A stretch of 64,000 nucleotides of DNA from Diorhabda sublineata (taxonomy: Eukaryota > Arthropoda > Insecta > Coleoptera > Chrysomelidae): positions 9,935,805 through 9,999,804 of the forward strand of contig NC_079484.1 of the NCBI RefSeq assembly GCF_026230105.1, written 5' to 3'. A program made the translations under genes and the position numbers. The notes below the pieces were generated by a model. The model saw nothing but the letters and a program-made list of their open reading frames with translations. It had not been told where the DNA came from and searched no databases. Below are positions 44,262-55,990 of this stretch, piece after piece; position 1 is the first letter of the stretch, and every line of letters starts with the position of its first letter.

Positions 44262-46540
44262 AGCATTCCTTTAAATGAAAAATATAGTGGACTTTTTCGA
44301 CTAATTTTAAGTAAACACTTTTTAACTAACATTTTTGTTTCAACTGACAAACATTTGCAATGTTTGGTACACAATTTAAAAGACACTATCGAACTTTTTA
44401 ATACACACTGTATCTATTGCTAGTCACTTTCTTAAATCGTGAAGCATTCTATAGCAAGGAATCTTTCTATGTTTTGTTAAAAAATTGTACATGTAACTAG
44501 TGATGTAAATTCACGAGTTCGAACGAATATAAACTAGTATAAACAAGAAAAACAATTTTTTGTGACTTATTGCTTCATTTGAAATCGACATCATTGGTTT
44601 GCTTTTATGTCTTGAGGCCAGGTTTTAGCAAGTCTTTTGGTGGTCGGATCATTGTTGTGTAACTTGTTTTCGTTTTGAATACGTTTATTATATGACGCCG
44701 CGGCTCTTTGGATTTCGCCATTACGAAAAGAATATTCAAATCATTCTGAAGTTTCCCATGTTATTATTTAAACTCCATGTTAACTTCGGGTCGCCTACCT
44801 TAGACTCTTAGCTCTTAGCAGTCTTTCTACCTGTATTTTATTGTTGATACACTAAATACTGTTTACATCACCACTACACCAAGTGACCAGTTTACCTTTA
44901 GTATCTGAAGATGATAACTTGGTTATCGAAACCAGCATAAGACAGTATAATTGTTAGTGTTGGTGAAGTGGTGGTGTAAAACAGTATATTCAGTATGAAT
45001 ATCGCCAACGGTTCCGGAAATTCCAACTTAGATACATTAAATAACAATTTTTTTCGTTCATAATTTTTTGTTTTCTAAATGCTATTTTATTAAACGCTAT
45101 AAAATTACATTTACTTTGGTTTTTGAATGAAAAAATTCAAAAACAACTTTAACAAATGACAGGTCTGATTAATAGCTTGAAACTGTTTGACGCTACTTAT
45201 GTTCTTTTGCTTTATCTAGTTGGAACTTTCTTATTTTATAACAACAATTTATTTTAATATTCGATCAGAAAGATAAGTGATATTTTTTATTTTAAGGGAT
45301 TGTAAATAAACAAATTTACTATCAGTATTGTATGACAAAATTTCGATTAATCACTAAATGAAAAACATTAAAATAAATAGTACTTTTCAAATCAAAGCTT
45401 TTCGATAACAATTTTAAACATAATTTTTGGATAAGAGGACCAGAAGGTGTTTCACACTTTTAATAAAAGAAATTTTTAGGGCGCTAGGTGCCCGAGAACG
45501 ATTTTTAAACTACAAAAAAGAAAACAGTTTCAAACTATTAATCAGACCTGTAATTTTTTGATGTTTTTTGAAATTTTTCATTCAAAAACTAAAATAATTT
45601 CATTTCATAGCGTTTAATAAAACAGCTTTAAGAAGATAAAAAATTGTTATTTAATGCATCAAAAATAAAATTCAGGTAGAAAGACGGACTTGAAAAGGTC
45701 GGCGGTCGACTGCCCCCCTGGACCGAGAAGAGTCTGGCCGCACGGGTAAGCGACCCAAAGTTAACGAGGAGTTTGTATGGTAACATGGGAAATCTTATGA
45801 CCGGTTTCCTCAGAAACACACTGTATCTATCACTGTATCAATCTATCTGGGATTAGAGACTTCACCTATGGGGATGTGCAAAACCATCATCGATGAATAT
45901 CATTCGAAGATTTCAATTTTAAGTGTAGATACCATATGATACGAAAGTAATTAGAAATGATATGTAAGTAATTAGAAACTTCAGAATGATTTTAATATTC
46001 TTTTCGTAATGGCGAAATCCAAAGAGCCGTGGCGTCATATAATAAACGCATTCAAAACGAAAACAAGTTACACAACAATGATCCGACCACCAGAAGACTT
46101 GCTAGAACTTGCCCTCAAGACATATAAAAGCAAACCAATGATGTCGATTTCAAATGAAGCAATAAGTCACAAAAAAGGGTTTTTCTTGTTTATACTAGTT
46201 TATATTCGTTCGTACTCGTGAATTAACATCACTAGTTACATGTACAATTTTTTAACAAAACATAGAAAGATTCCTTGCTATTGAATGCTTCACGATTTAA
46301 GAAAGTGACTAGCAATAGATACCTGATTCTATCAGGGTCGGATTATGTATAGTCCCAACGTCTTTGTCTGTGTAAGTTCATTTTGAGCCATGAAACAGTG
46401 TGTATTATAAAGTTCGATAGTGTCTTTTAAATTGTGTACCAAACATTGCAAATGTTTGCCAGTTGAAGCAAAAAAGTTAAAAAGTGTTTATTTAAAATTA
46501 GTCGAAAGAGTCCACCATATTTTTCATTGAAAGGGAATTT
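44262..46540. mobile_element. large fold-back, about 2.3 kb
   Basis: The left arm 44262-45189 and right arm 45519-46540 are inverse copies with high similarity over several hundred bases, for example GGACTTTTTCGACTAATTTT against AAAATTAGTCGAAAGAGTCC, and CGGCTCTTTGGATTTCGCCA against its inverse near 46015. The spacer is about 330 bp. The left arm holds a 174-bp hammerhead-like repeat with target duplication (44857-45030). The right arm holds extra segments at about 45790-45975 and 46325-46395. The right arm runs directly into a transposase fragment (46560-46960), suggesting that two inverted copies of one DNA transposon formed the structure. ORFs inside (45628, 46009, 46427) are arm sequence, not independent genes. 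Confidence 0.88.
44857..45030 (+). repeat. hammerhead-like repeat H3 with target duplication
   Basis: A 174-bp insertion bordered by GATACACTAAA (44846-44856) and GATACATTAAA (45031-45041), an 11-bp duplication with one mismatch. The other fold-back arm has this site only once and lacks the insertion, so the insertion point is directly visible. Contents: first an inverted piece of its own 3' part (CTGTTTACATCACCACTAC), then the leader AGTTTACC and core 44905-44932 (CTGAAGA, T, GATAAC-TTG-GTTATC, GAAAC). AGACAGT, TGTTGGTG, CAGTATATTCAGTATG and the tail ATATCGCCAACGGTTCC follow. Confidence 0.88.
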
Positions 46541-46559
46541 ATCTGAAGGAGCATCCCTG

Positions 46560-46960
46560 ATAGTACAATTTGGAAAATTGTTAAAAATTCTATAGCTCCT
46601 AAAAAAACACAAGAAGACATTGCTATTGTCACTTTCATGGAAACTGTTCCAAAAAACTATGGTGAGATTAATTGTTCCACTACAACTTTGTGGTGTATTC
46701 TATATCGTTTGGGGTTTTTATTCAAAATAATAGACAAAAGGCAAGTTATAATGGAGTCGATAAATTAATACAGCCAGATTGGAAAACCGAACGAAAATCT
46801 ACATAAATGAGACTTGCTACGACATCCACGATGCGCCCAGTAAACCATGGATTGATGGTTCAAAAAAATGTTACTCGAAAGCTCCGTCTAATAAAGTTAT
46901 AACTAATGTTCAACAATTGTTGAAAACTGTGAAAAGTAAAGTGTAAAATATTTCGGCTTC
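46560..46960 (+). pseudogene. IS630/Tc1-like transposase fragment
   Basis: Plus-strand reading near 46680-46745 gives STTTLWCILYRLGFLFKIID, the block before the catalytic core in insect IS630-like transposases (TTLWRILKRLGFKYKKIDN type). About 46800-46905, YINETCYDIHDAPSKPWIDG, then SKKCYSKAPSNK, corresponds to the YLDETW block; the first catalytic aspartate is replaced by asparagine. Stops and frameshifts lie between. It adjoins the right arm of the fold-back and probably belongs to the same element. Confidence 0.7.
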
Positions 46961-48629
46961 CACCATATTATTGTATTTTGATATGGAATAAATTAAAGTC
47001 TAGTGTAAGTGCTCATAATAATACTCCTACTTTAAGTAGTAGTTTGATCGAATTAAAAATGTAACCGCTGAAAATAGGAGAAACTAGATTCAACACGTGA
47101 AAAAATTCTTATATAGATATATGTAAGCAAATATATATAGTTTGGAAACCATAAAGAAGTTATTATTGACATGTGAGATAGTAGCGCTAGCGAAATTGAA
47201 CTACTCGTTTATAATATCTCGTAATGAATAAAAACTCATATATGCATTTAGGTATTAATATCTTGTGTATCAATTAGTGAATTTAAAGTTAAAGTGTCAC
47301 TATATTAAAATTTCAAACCAACAATGATATAAAAATGTAAGTAAATCAAATATTATTGAAATGAGATAAATTTTAAAAATTTCAAATTTCTTTTTAAACC
47401 GTAAGGAAAAATGCTAGATATAATAATATAATAGTGCGGCCCTGCACAATGCCACAAATTTTCGACATTTGGGTTTTATCGAATTTTATGTAGGTTCCAG
47501 TAGTAGAGATTGTGAAAAATACCAAACAACTTTTAATAGATATATCTTATAGTCCAGTCATTTTGGGTTTTATCTGCGGAAAAATTCCTAGTGAGCTGAA
47601 TTTTTGTATAAACCTTTACTGTAATGAAGATGTGGAAAATCAACGTAAATATCGTGTCGGCTAAAAAAGTTATAAAGGTCAAAAAGTCACGAAAATATCT
47701 CGTAATCTATTGTTCGGAGCTCAATAGCAGTTATATTAAAAATTGTTACTAGTAAAATTTTCTAGAAAAAACGTCGCATTTTTCTGTAAAAATAACTGTT
47801 TTCGGAGTAGAACAGAGCGCTGAGAGAACGACTATATCATGACGATGCCCTCGTTTGCTCACCACCTACGAGGTACAATGCAAGGCCTGTTAGTATAATC
47901 CATGATATTTATTGAAGAGTAAATATTTTTTATTGGAATTCAATAAAATACAAAAAAAAACAAAATAAGTCAACTACGAGGCGATTACATAATATATAAT
48001 GGCGAGATTCTACGCACTTCAAGACTTCTCGGTTGAAGAAGACGGGGAGAAAGTCAAAGATATAATAGATGTTATTGTAGAAAAATTTATATAAAACAGA
48101 GTATGTCATAGTTGTTACCTTCCATTTTAGTCAAAGTATAAAGTTCATTATAAATATACCACGATATCGTGTTCCGAAGACATTACAATAAACGAGGTGT
48201 GGCAATGATGTTCCTGAAATATATTGACCTGGTAAAAACCACGGTAACGGTTATTTTAACCTCCTCTGCGCCACCTTTATTCCTTTGAATTGTGACTTTA
48301 CGTTGGGAAATGAAAAAATGGGGAAATATGATTTAATCTCTGGTACGGTACCGTTTGATTGTCTTTTGCCGAAAATCTTACAAAAACAATTATATTAAGG
48401 ACAGCTCGCTATCATGGTGCATGATCCACTCTATAACGAGGCTTTTGGTACAAACACGTACCCTTAGCTGTTTCAGGATACTAATGAAGGAGCTCTCCAC
48501 TGCCTAGCCGTCAGAAACATATTCAACATGAACGTTTATAAAAAAGATCAGCACAGCTATCAGTTTGGACTTTGGTATTTTCGCTTTGATGGACGTTTCC
48601 AACTCATTTCTACCTGCTGTGGGTAATGT
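46961..48629. other. no recognisable feature
   Basis: About 1.7 kb without recognised coding blocks or inverted repeats. Confidence 0.45.
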
Positions 48630-48637
48630 GTGTCGGC

Positions 48638-48902
48638 CTAGCGCGAATTCAGGGGGAGCATGGGGTTCATGACGCCCCCCCCCCCTTAAACCCTGATCAA
48701 TTAACTTGGTTTTTTGTTTTAATGTCGATGGGGAATTGAGGTTTAAAGTAAACATTACTTAAAATTCGTCATTATGCTGTCAAAAACAAGGTAATTAACT
48801 TATATTTTGTGGGTAAAAGGCTTAAAATGCCATGTCTTTGGGGAAGGACTCGTCCTAATACTAATGACCCCCTCCTGTGTCAAGACCCTGGATCCGCCCT
48901 TG
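48638..48902. mobile_element. hAT-type MITE, 265 bp
   Basis: The right end CCCTGGATCCGCCCTTG (inverse CAAGGGCGGATCCAGGG) is a well-known hAT-type terminus. The left end CTAGCGCGAATTCAGGG is its degraded counterpart. The flanks are direct repeats GTGTCGGC (48630-48637) and GTGTCGAC (48903-48910), an 8-bp duplication with one change. Just inside the left end are GGGGGAGCATGGGG and a run of eleven C. Non-coding; the minus-strand ORF 48504-48755 crosses its boundary and is not a gene. Confidence 0.8.
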
Positions 48903-48910
48903 GTGTCGAC

Positions 48911-49535
48911 ACCAGTAAACCGGTTTCTTGGCGAAAATACGCAGTAAATACGAAAATTTCAAATTTAAAGTAATATTAAAAAAGGGAGACAGATTTGGAC
49001 AAAGTGGCGCAGTAACTGAATTTCCATACCTGGTATAAAACTAAAAAGACTATTATTTCGATAAACACATTGATATTTATGAGACTCCAGTAGAAATTTC
49101 ACTTGTATCGCAATAAATATAAAATAACACGCGAGGAATAATCCTGGTTGTGTCCTTTAAATTAGAAAGATCAAAGTAACATTTTTACTGCTTACGTTCA
49201 ATACATTTTACATGTAAATTAGAGATGTTGATGCAACTATGCTTTAAAATTTCAATGTCAGTAATAATAGCAGTGAAAAAAATTACTTTTACAAGTTGCG
49301 AGTGGGTGCAGAGAAAGTGTACACGTAACTCGGGTTATAAAACAATGATTTCCCACGTAATATACATATTACTAACGATATTATATAACATTGCAGTATA
49401 CGTATATAATATATAATGTTAATTTCTTTAATTTTAATTAGGACTGTGTGTAAATTTAAAGATCTAGATTTATTACAATGCAATGCTTGAACGTTTCTTT
49501 TTTATTAATTTATATAATTAACAAATATTTTACTA
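48911..49535. other. no recognisable feature
   Basis: AT-rich spacer with short unrecognised ORFs. Confidence 0.5.
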
Positions 49536-50288
49536 CGAGGTTGGATACTTGTTCTGAGATAGACAAATAAAAGCAAATATAATTGGATGTGTCTTTACTG
49601 TTTTCAAAATATTCTCCATTAAGATTAATACACTTATTCATACTTTGAACCAATTGTCGATTGAGTTACCTCCAAAACATGTGATTTAGAAGCATCAACT
49701 GCTTCTTTAGGTGTAAAGGAACGTTAATATCAAAATTAATTTTTGATCTGCGAGATTAAGAAGAAATCATTGGGTGCCAAACAAGGAATGAACGACCCAT
49801 AACCCATCAATTCGATGTTTAGATGGTGAAAAATGATTCGTCATCCGAGATTGGTCTCACTGATTTTTTCGAACACAATTTTTTCTTGATCGATTTTGCG
49901 GTATTCAACGCGAACAAAGAGTTTGACCGCCAAATGTGACAGCATCGATGTTTTTTGGACGAATTTCACAAAAATCATCCAGTGCGACCACGATTGAATT
50001 CAGCAAACCTCCGAAACACGGTGGCACAAGATGGTGCATCATCACTAACAGTTGAAGCAAACTGCTGTTGGTTTAATCCACGACGAAAGTAAAAAAAATC
50101 ATAAACGAAAATTTTTGCGATTCAATTTTTAACTAAGATGAACGTTTCAAGTTTCAACATCTCAAATAGCACATTTTAAATACGTTCACCATAAAAAATG
50201 TAATGTAAAATGTAAAATTATTGCAATATCAGATTTGACATATTCACATCAGTGTTGCAATGTCTCAAAATTTAAGAAACAACCCTTG
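49536..50288 (-). mobile_element. mariner deletion derivative, family M4 copy 1
   Basis: Ends CGAGGTTGGATACTTGTTCT (49536) and, inversely, CAAGGGTTGTTTCTTAAATT (ending 50288), both next to TA. They match the ends of the element at 55991-56802. On the minus strand, degraded N-terminal sequence near 49900-50080 (SDDAPSCATVFRRFAEFNRG, then RPKNIDAV) is followed by TLCSR, a KSIKKKLCSKKSVRPISDDE segment and then the C-terminal NWFK and LNGEYFE-like tail near 49610-49680. The catalytic core is deleted. Non-autonomous and frameshifted. Confidence 0.85.
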
Positions 50289-50389
50289 TATTATGAATTT
50301 CCAAATGTTCACACTATGTTTAGCAATTCCTTTATGTAAATTCCTTTTTTTCTAATTCTGAATGTTATTTTTTTCCTCGTTTTCTTTCT

Positions 50390-50700
50390 TATTATCGATT
50401 TTTCTGTGCAATGTTTCTCCACTTCTTTGAATTCTGTACAACTAATACTTCCTTAGGGTTCTTTGATTTCATTAGTGCTTCCAAACTTTTGGCTATTCTG
50501 ATTTCCAGTTATAATTCTTCTACATCCTTTATAGCATTACAGACGCTAGATATACAAAATTGGAAGTCTTTCGAGTTAATATTGTCGAAGTTAAAGGATA
50601 AATCAAGACTGCTAACTTCAAAATAGGATTTTTGTCTCTCAATAGATTGTTGAATTTCAACTCAAGTCATCTGCAAATTTGTATTCGTTGTTAACGATTG
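50390..50700 (-). pseudogene. possible RTE-type LINE fragment
   Basis: Minus-strand reading from about 50700 gives GTIVNNEYKFADDLS, resembling the INxLRYADD catalytic region of RTE LINEs. It continues as SIERQKSYFEVSSLDLSFNF, CNAIKDVEEL, stop, LEIRIAKSLEALMKSKNPKE, and VLVVQNSKKWRNIAQKN. The length without stops is unusual for this window (only one stop in about 240 bases), which argues for a coding origin. The family call rests mainly on ADD and EIRIAKSLEA and is tentative. Confidence 0.4.
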
Positions 50701-51619
50701 TCCCAAGGTTAATCGATTTTAAGATCTATTTTTTTTATAATCAATAAATATCTCAGGATCATTCAGGAAAAGAATAAATGATCTTCAAATACGCCTTCTA
50801 TTTTTTTATTTGAATAAAGTGTCTTTTAAGTGTTGAAGTAATCACAAAGATTGAGATGAAATTTGTAATTAAGTCTTTTCAATCGATATCGTCTAATCAA
50901 AATCACCGCTATTCGAAAATAAGATGTAATACAGACGTAATTAAATTTTTAAGGTAATTTTGACCTGGTCCCCGGTTTTTACATCTTATTCCTGTCGCCG
51001 CTAGATTTATCTTCATTTAGTTTCTTACATTCGACAAAATTGGTAGTTACATTTTAATGGCAATTTAGCCATAGCCACGCAACTTTTATTTTTTATATGC
51101 AATAATAATGATAGTTACGGGTAGATAAATTATTGTTAATTGAAAATTAGAAATTTGCGATCGATAAATTTTTAAATAGAGGTCACCATAAAATACATTC
51201 TTCCCTTTCAAACGAATTTTGACTGAATCTATATTTCACACCAAGACTTTGTAATGAAAAAATAACGAAAGTACAAATTATCTTAAATGCCACTAATAAA
51301 TTAGACATTTTGCAAATACTTAAAATAACTTCTCATGGGTTGAACAACCTAACTCAAGGTAAGTAATCTTTGAAGGCCATTGTCACAATATATTATTAAA
51401 GTTCATTCTCCTGTCGTTAAAATTATATTGAAATTGCCAACAATGATTATAATCCATAACAGAATAGCGTTGCTAGTTGAATTGTTACGAACAAGTCTTT
51501 TGTTTTATGTTCCATAAGGCTACTTTCGAATTTTCGTCGTGTGGTTTTCAATTTCACATATTTTCAATAAATCAAGGAAAGTTTGGAAATTTTCGAGACA
51601 CTGTAGGATTGGAGTATCA
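50701..51619. other. no recognisable feature
   Basis: AT-rich; nothing recognised. Confidence 0.45.
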
Positions 51620-52300
51620 TGATTTGATTTTACAAAATTGGCTGCAAAAATTGATTCCGATCCCGAAGGTCAAGGCATTAGTTTCAGGGATGGGCATGGG
51701 ATAATTTTCAATGACAACAACGATGAAATGATTGCGCAAATCGGTTTAAACTCCCTCAGTACTGACGAAATACCTATTCGTATGGGAATATACCATGCTA
51801 CCATGCTCAATGATACAAAGTACGGATTCAACATTAAAGCTAACAGAGACACCAACTGTACCTTTTTCTTTACATGGACTACATCAAGCTGTACGCAGCA
51901 AATAAGCGTCAAATCAATCACCTTCTCGATATAACACATTGATTACTTACCGATATTCATATGGATTTTGAGCTCCACATATCGAGAAAGGCATTGTCAT
52001 GAACGGAAATGTACAACTTCCCAATTGAAGAAATCTACAAAAACTTAGGATTTCTACAAGCTAAGTTACTGGACCACAAACAGGATCAATACTCCAAAAG
52101 CGTGAGGTTCCGGCAATAAACGCCTGTTTTAACGTACTCTTTTGGAATCCTGAAATGGACGAAAAGAGAACTAGAGGGTATTCAGAGGTTGATACGATCA
52201 ATGATGACGAAGAACAACAACCACCACCTGAAGTCATCCACTATTAAAACAACATTACCCCGAACAGAGGATACGAGAGGCTACGTGAATTTTTTCATAG
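51620..52300 (+). pseudogene. LINE reverse transcriptase relic (R2/R4-like)
   Basis: Reading across frames: IPIRMGIYHATMLN near 51770 corresponds to the IxRGIYQGDSLSP block and is followed by KYGFNIKANRDTN. Then LYMDYIKLYAANKRQINHLL near 51870-51930 is the catalytic box, with YMDY instead of YMDD. PIEEIYKNLGFLQAKLLDHK follows near 52020-52080. Finally SFGILKWTKRELEGIQRLIR, with MMTKNNNHHLKSS and TLPRTED, near 52140-52275 is the typical C-terminal block of this LINE group. Frameshifts are frequent and the second catalytic aspartate is lost. The R2/R4-type label is from block style only. Confidence 0.85.
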
Positions 52301-52329
52301 AAAATCGGAAACCTCAACCATACATCTGA

Positions 52330-53110
52330 TTCTTCAAGAAGTTTTTCTGTTTGTTCCGAGTATTTCAACGCCCAAATGCCGCTTGCATATATCATACATG
52401 AAGGTAGGTAGCACGGTGCTATTATACAAGGTCTGGGAGATGATTTACCCGTTCAGTTTGTATTTCTAAGAGTTGCTCCTTGGGATAGTCTCGTTTTAGG
52501 TTGTTTAGAAATATTCCATTGAATGTGAAGATGGTTAACAAATATGCATTTTGGCTGTCGACCCATATTAGCATTCCTACGGAAAAACACTATTTTAGTT
52601 TTGCTGGGATTTAATTTTAGCTCAAATTTCTCACAGTAGGACTCTAAAATCTTAAGGTTTTTTTGAAGCTCTATTCGCGACTCTGCTAATAAAACCATAT
52701 CATTGGCGTAAAGTAGCATATTAATATTTTAATTACTATCCAAAGTTACTCATTTAATGTCATTATTTCAAGTCTGAGATGAAGAGAGGGGCTCAGGGTA
52801 TCTTCTTGCAGAACACACTTAGTTATTTCAATTTTGGGAGATTGATCATTTTTTGTACTCGCTCTAACATCGAATAGTTCTCCCATAATAAAGCATGTTC
52901 CACAGAAACAAATGCTTTCCTAACATCAACAAATAGTGCGAATAATTCCCTAGAGGGCATGCCTAAATGATTATTTATAATTTTGTATAGAACAAAAATG
53001 TTTTCTTCGCAGGAGCGCGTTTTCCGAAACCCCGTTTGCAAGTTGGATAATAATTCATATTTTTCAGCATAATTTGTAAGTCGAGTGCTAATGTTTAAAA
53101 AAGAGTAAGT
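52330..53110 (-). pseudogene. LINE reverse transcriptase relic, second family
   Basis: Minus strand, convergent with the LINE just upstream. RLTNYAEKYELLSNLQTGFR, then KTRSCEENIFVLYKIINNHL (52980-53100), is the QAGFRKGRS block of reverse transcriptase. LFALFVDVRKAFVSVEHALL carries the first palm region, with the usual DFRKAFD partly changed. VLQEDTLSPSLHL near 52800 is the GxLQGDxLSP block. MLLYANDMVLLAESRIELQK at about 52660-52715 is the catalytic box, with N for the first D of YADD. KLNPSKTKIVFFRR follows, then SCMIYASGIWALKYSEQTEK near 52345-52410. Stops and frameshifts are scattered; no endonuclease part is seen. Confidence 0.9.
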
Positions 53111-55263
53111 ATTGAACGAACTTACTGCAAAATGGCCAAAATTGAAGAATTAAGTTTGAATTGGTTCTTAATACAACCTACTGGTCAAATTTAGTCCGTT
53201 CCGATTGTTTTCTATTGGCCCAGTGGTCAACGAATAAGAAGTGATGTCGGCAAAAATATCCAATCTATTCGTCACATAGTGCAAAAAGCGGACAGAAAGT
53301 TATATTACCCTCAAGAAGTTGATATTGTACTTTAAAAGTTGAAAAAATTTTCCAGATTTGTTTTGTTCTAGAACAACGTAGGCTGAAAATCGAAACTTTT
53401 AATTTAAAAAAATTATTTTTCACAAATTTATTGAAAGTAAGTTTTGAGCTAACGCCATTATCGAGTGTTTGTAATCGTTGTTCGGAGTTATTTCAATTTT
53501 GTTTTCAATTGTTCCACAATATTGGTTTCCAAAAAATTTTCAGATATGCTCGTAAGAATATTATTTACTTCATTGATATCCCATTGCCACCTCTATTTCG
53601 AGAAATCGTGTATGTTATATATTCTGTTACATAGTTGTTCCTGACTCTTCCTATATTTTAGCGGTTGTTCCAGGTTTGTTTTACTTTTTTCCAAAACACG
53701 ATAAGACTGACAATGGGACTTTTGGAGAAAATTGAAAAAAATCCGAGGTATCGCTATTTTGGGGTGTTGTAGGTTTGTTCTAGAATAGCATAGAGCTGTG
53801 AATAAAATTGAGCATATCAGTTTTTAGAGGAAAATAAAGATGTCTTGAGTTATGCTAGGATCATAATAAAATATATTTGAAATAAAATAAATATTTCTAT
53901 GAATGACCCAATTGCGACTCCAGGTTTTTACCGCCAAAATAAAGATTGTGCTGAACAGTGCTAACATCCTAGCATCACAAATTTTTTGTACCAATCCGTT
54001 GTAGTTGATTTCACATTATCACAGGAAAAATTATTAAAAAATGAGCTTTCGGTTGCATAATCAATATTTTGATGTCAAATTGATGAAAAAACATTTTTTA
54101 ATGAGTTATGAGAAATGTAGAGCAGCCGCTAAAACTGCAATACCTCGAAAATGCGGTAACAACTTGTAGTTAAATTTCTAAAAAATATTTTTTTAACGAG
54201 TTATTATTGAAGAATGTGGAGAAATCCTCGAAAACGCAAAAACAAATTAGAATAAACAAAATAATAGTGATTTCTTGAATTTGAGCGGGATTTTAGTTTA
54301 GAATAATATGATAAATTTTTTAAAAGTTTCTAGAAAATGTTATTTTTTAAACCAATTGGGAAGGAACTTAAAGAAAGTCAGAACAATGATTATAATGTCG
54401 ATAGCTCGAAAGAGTGATCATTGTTCTCGAATTTGTGAAAAATATTTTATATTTGAACAATTTAGAACAACTTGAACTAAGTTAAAATTTTTGTAACTTC
54501 AAAGTGCGGTGCCAACTTTTTGGGGGTTATATTTTTATGAAAAAAAAATTGTATTTACTGAAACACCTTCTTATAAGGTATATAAGATATTTATTCGACT
54601 GAGATTTAATAAGTTAAATAGAAAGTAGATACCCATTTATGACACATCTTTATTACCTCTTGCTGGGATACTCACCGTTAGTGAAGATTTGTAGCCACCG
54701 AGCATTCTTACCTGCTGTTGTGAGAATGTACATAAAATTTCTAGCCTTTATATTTTATTGGTCTGGCAGGTTCTGGCTTTTAGTCTACAATGATGGCCAG
54801 TGAACCAGAACCTTAGACAATTTACCCAAAATTCCTAAGTGGATTCAAAACTTGTGTTCTAAAGATTTATAAAACGAAAGTGGTACCAAAGATCAATTCT
54901 AATATAATGAATCACTTTTTTTGAAAATATATGATAAATTTATCAGCAATTCCCACGCCTTCCATAATGATTTATTTCTAAGTACGTTTTTTAATAACAC
55001 ATATTATAAATATCGATATCTCAATTTGAAGGTCATATTCAGCTATGGTGTTTAAATATTCCCTCATTTTTATACATTACTTTTTGTGTAATAGTTTAAT
55101 CTGTATATAAACAAACTAAGTTCAAAAACCCAGTATCAACTATGAATAAAGAATGCATTGTAAATGTGTACAACAAAATAACAGTTAGCTCTGATAAATA
55201 TAAATGAACTGAAAATGGCTGATTTCTTGAGTGTTAAAAAGTTAAAAAAACCCAGGGCAAAGT
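53111..55263. other. no recognisable gene
   Basis: About 2.1 kb. Variants of GGTTTGTT(C/T)TAGAA appear near 53350, 53670 and 53770, but no regular period is evident. Nothing coding was recognised. Confidence 0.4.
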
Positions 55264-55380
55264 ACCAGGTAAAAATTACGTTACCAAAACAGACATGCTA
55301 AACACCAACACTCATAATTCCACTATCTCATGCGCGTTTCGATAACAAAGTTAACGTCTTCAGAGACCTGAAAAGTTTGA
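55264..55380 (-). repeat. hammerhead-like repeat H4 (tandem unit 1)
   Basis: Minus-strand core 55336-55363: CTGAAGA, C, GTTAAC-TTT-GTTATC (one mismatch), GAAAC, then GCGCATGAGATAG, followed by GAGTGTTGGTGTTTAGCATG. It lies in direct tandem with H5; the two cores are 137 bp apart. Confidence 0.82.
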
Positions 55381-55394
55381 AAAAAAATCCTGGT

Positions 55395-55517
55395 CACAGT
55401 ACCAGATGAAAATTACGTTACTGAATTAGTCATGCTAAACACCAACACTCATAATTCCTCTATCTCACACTCGTTTCGATAACAAAGTTAACGTCTTCAG
55501 AGACCTAAGGCGTCAAA
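55395..55517 (-). repeat. hammerhead-like repeat H5 (tandem unit 2)
   Basis: Core 55473-55500, the same hairpin as H4. The AAAATTACGTTAC and CATGCTAAACACCAACACTC segments repeat at the same offset as in H4, showing a true 137-bp tandem duplication. Leader AGGTCT next to CTGAAGA as in H4. Confidence 0.82.
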
Positions 55518-55990
55518 CCGTAAGTGTTAATAAATTCCAGTAATTCTGAGATATAAGGGTCATAATTGTTTCTAAATTCATGCCACAAAATTCAGGAGAT
55601 TCCCATATAAAATTATGATGTCTCTCATAAGAAAATTTCCTCAAAACACTCCTGGAAAGTGAGTTTATCTTTCAAATTTAAATAAAAATTGAAATTTGGT
55701 AAATTCCATACTATCGAAGAAGCCTAACATCGATTATTTTCGACATTCTTATTAAAATTTAAGGGGGTGAAATTATCTATCCTCACTTAATTTATAAATT
55801 TTTTTTCAGATAAGGTTTCGTAAAATAAAATATTTTACAAAATAACCTACAGCATTATTTATATTCATTATTAAATAATAAAGTTCGTATCGAGATTGGA
55901 AAATAGTGAAAATGTTTTATTTTCTCCGAAACTACTGGAAATAGAATGTATAGTAATATTTAGTTTAGTTTTATGTCATACAGCTAAATA
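55518..55990. other. no recognisable feature
   Basis: AT-rich spacer. Confidence 0.5.

Noticed and set aside
45628..46612. Small ORFs at 45628, 46009 and 46427
   Set aside because: They lie within fold-back arms, and their counterparts in the other arm are disrupted.
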